From NCBI GenBank assembly GCA_021817875.1, contig JAKAFQ010000329.1, positions 1 to 5,351 on the forward strand: a stretch of DNA of 5,351 bases, read 5' to 3'. Shown here in pieces: positions 5,163 to 5,351 of the stretch (its first letter is position 1; each line of letters opens with the position of its first letter). Below the pieces are notes generated by a model that searched no databases, was not told the DNA's origin, and saw only the letters and a program-made list of their open reading frames with translations. A program made the position numbers and the translations under genes. This DNA is from Pseudomonadota bacterium. GTDB taxonomy: Bacteria; Pseudomonadota; Gammaproteobacteria; Steroidobacterales; Steroidobacteraceae.

Positions 5163-5351
5163 ATGACAGACAACCACGACGGCCGCGGCGCCGAGCCCGG
5201 CGATGAGAACAAGCTGATCGCCGAGCGGCGCGCCAAGCTCGCGGCGCTGCGCGCCGGCGCGCCGCCGTTCCCGAACGACTTCCGGCGCGATGCGCTCGCC
5301 GGCGAGCTGCAGCATGCCTTCGGCGAGCGCAGCGGCGAGTGGCTCGAGGCC
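5163..5351 (+). CDS. lysS: Lysyl-tRNA synthetase, class II, N-terminal part; 3' end outside window
   Basis: The visible 63 residues start at ATG 5163 and run off the window. After a variable acidic head ([15 protein letters not shown]) comes [20 protein letters not shown], then [19 protein letters not shown]. This matches the N-terminal entry to the anticodon-binding OB fold of class II LysRS (E. coli has [22 protein letters not shown]). The enzyme charges tRNA-Lys with lysine in the cytoplasm. The catalytic motifs 1-3 lie beyond the window. The gene follows the prfB stop after 19 bases; an imperfect ribosome site, AGGCGGA (5154-5160), lies just ahead. The heptamer GGCGGAC occurs twice in this short gap (5143-5149 and 5155-5161). 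The prfB-lysS order and tight spacing indicate one operon. Confidence 0.93.
   Translation, partial: MTDNHDGRGAEPGDENKLIAERRAKLAALRAGAPPFPNDFRRDALAGELQHAFGERSGEWLEA

Noticed and set aside
4187..5236. Long minus-strand open frame (349 aa) antisense to prfB
   Set aside because: It is a reverse-frame shadow of prfB and the lysS start. It has no plausible ribosome site and no recognisable domain.

Overview
The window reads as chromosomal DNA of a high-GC gammaproteobacterium, or a close relative. The order recJ, prfB, lysS is the one known from Escherichia coli and many gamma- and betaproteobacteria, and all three proteins align well with their E. coli counterparts by eye. Codons are strongly G/C-ending. 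The presence of a UrcA-family protein, common in Steroidobacter/Xanthomonadales-type and sphingomonad genomes, points to the environmental high-GC side of the Gammaproteobacteria. The genus cannot be fixed from the sequence.

Layout. Positions 1-203 (+) hold the end of a reading frame whose first ~42 residues look like pantetheine-phosphate adenylyltransferase (CoaD). It then runs into an Arg/Trp-rich tail and stops, overlapping the GTG start of recJ by 4 bases. recJ (200-1912, +) encodes a full-length, apparently intact single-strand-specific 5'-3' exonuclease of 570 aa. Positions 1913-2083 form a gene-free convergent gap. A small exported UrcA-family protein lies on the minus strand (2084-2443). 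A 452-base divergent intergenic region (2444-2895) is unusually rich in inverted repeats and leads into a LuxR-type (GerE HTH) regulator gene on the plus strand (2896-3879). A 168-base gap carries a 13-bp tandem repeat and a plausible sigma70 promoter. It is followed by prfB (4048-5143, +), which encodes release factor 2 through the classical +1 programmed frameshift at an in-frame UGA, and then by the start of lysS (5163 to the window edge, +).

How it fits together. recJ (DNA repair and recombination) and prfB-lysS (translation) form an old neighbourhood. Here it is interrupted by a ~2.1 kb segment holding the divergent urcA-like/luxR pair and its repeat-rich control region. prfB and lysS probably form one transcript, and RF2 is autoregulated by its own frameshift. 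The luxR product may control the neighbouring urcA-like gene, but this rests only on their divergent arrangement.

I found no CRISPR array, tRNA, rRNA, insertion sequence or recognisable defence system. The features most worth a second look are the broken CoaD-like frame, the repeat-dense intergenic region, the tandem repeat ahead of prfB, and a slightly non-canonical RF2 frameshift site.
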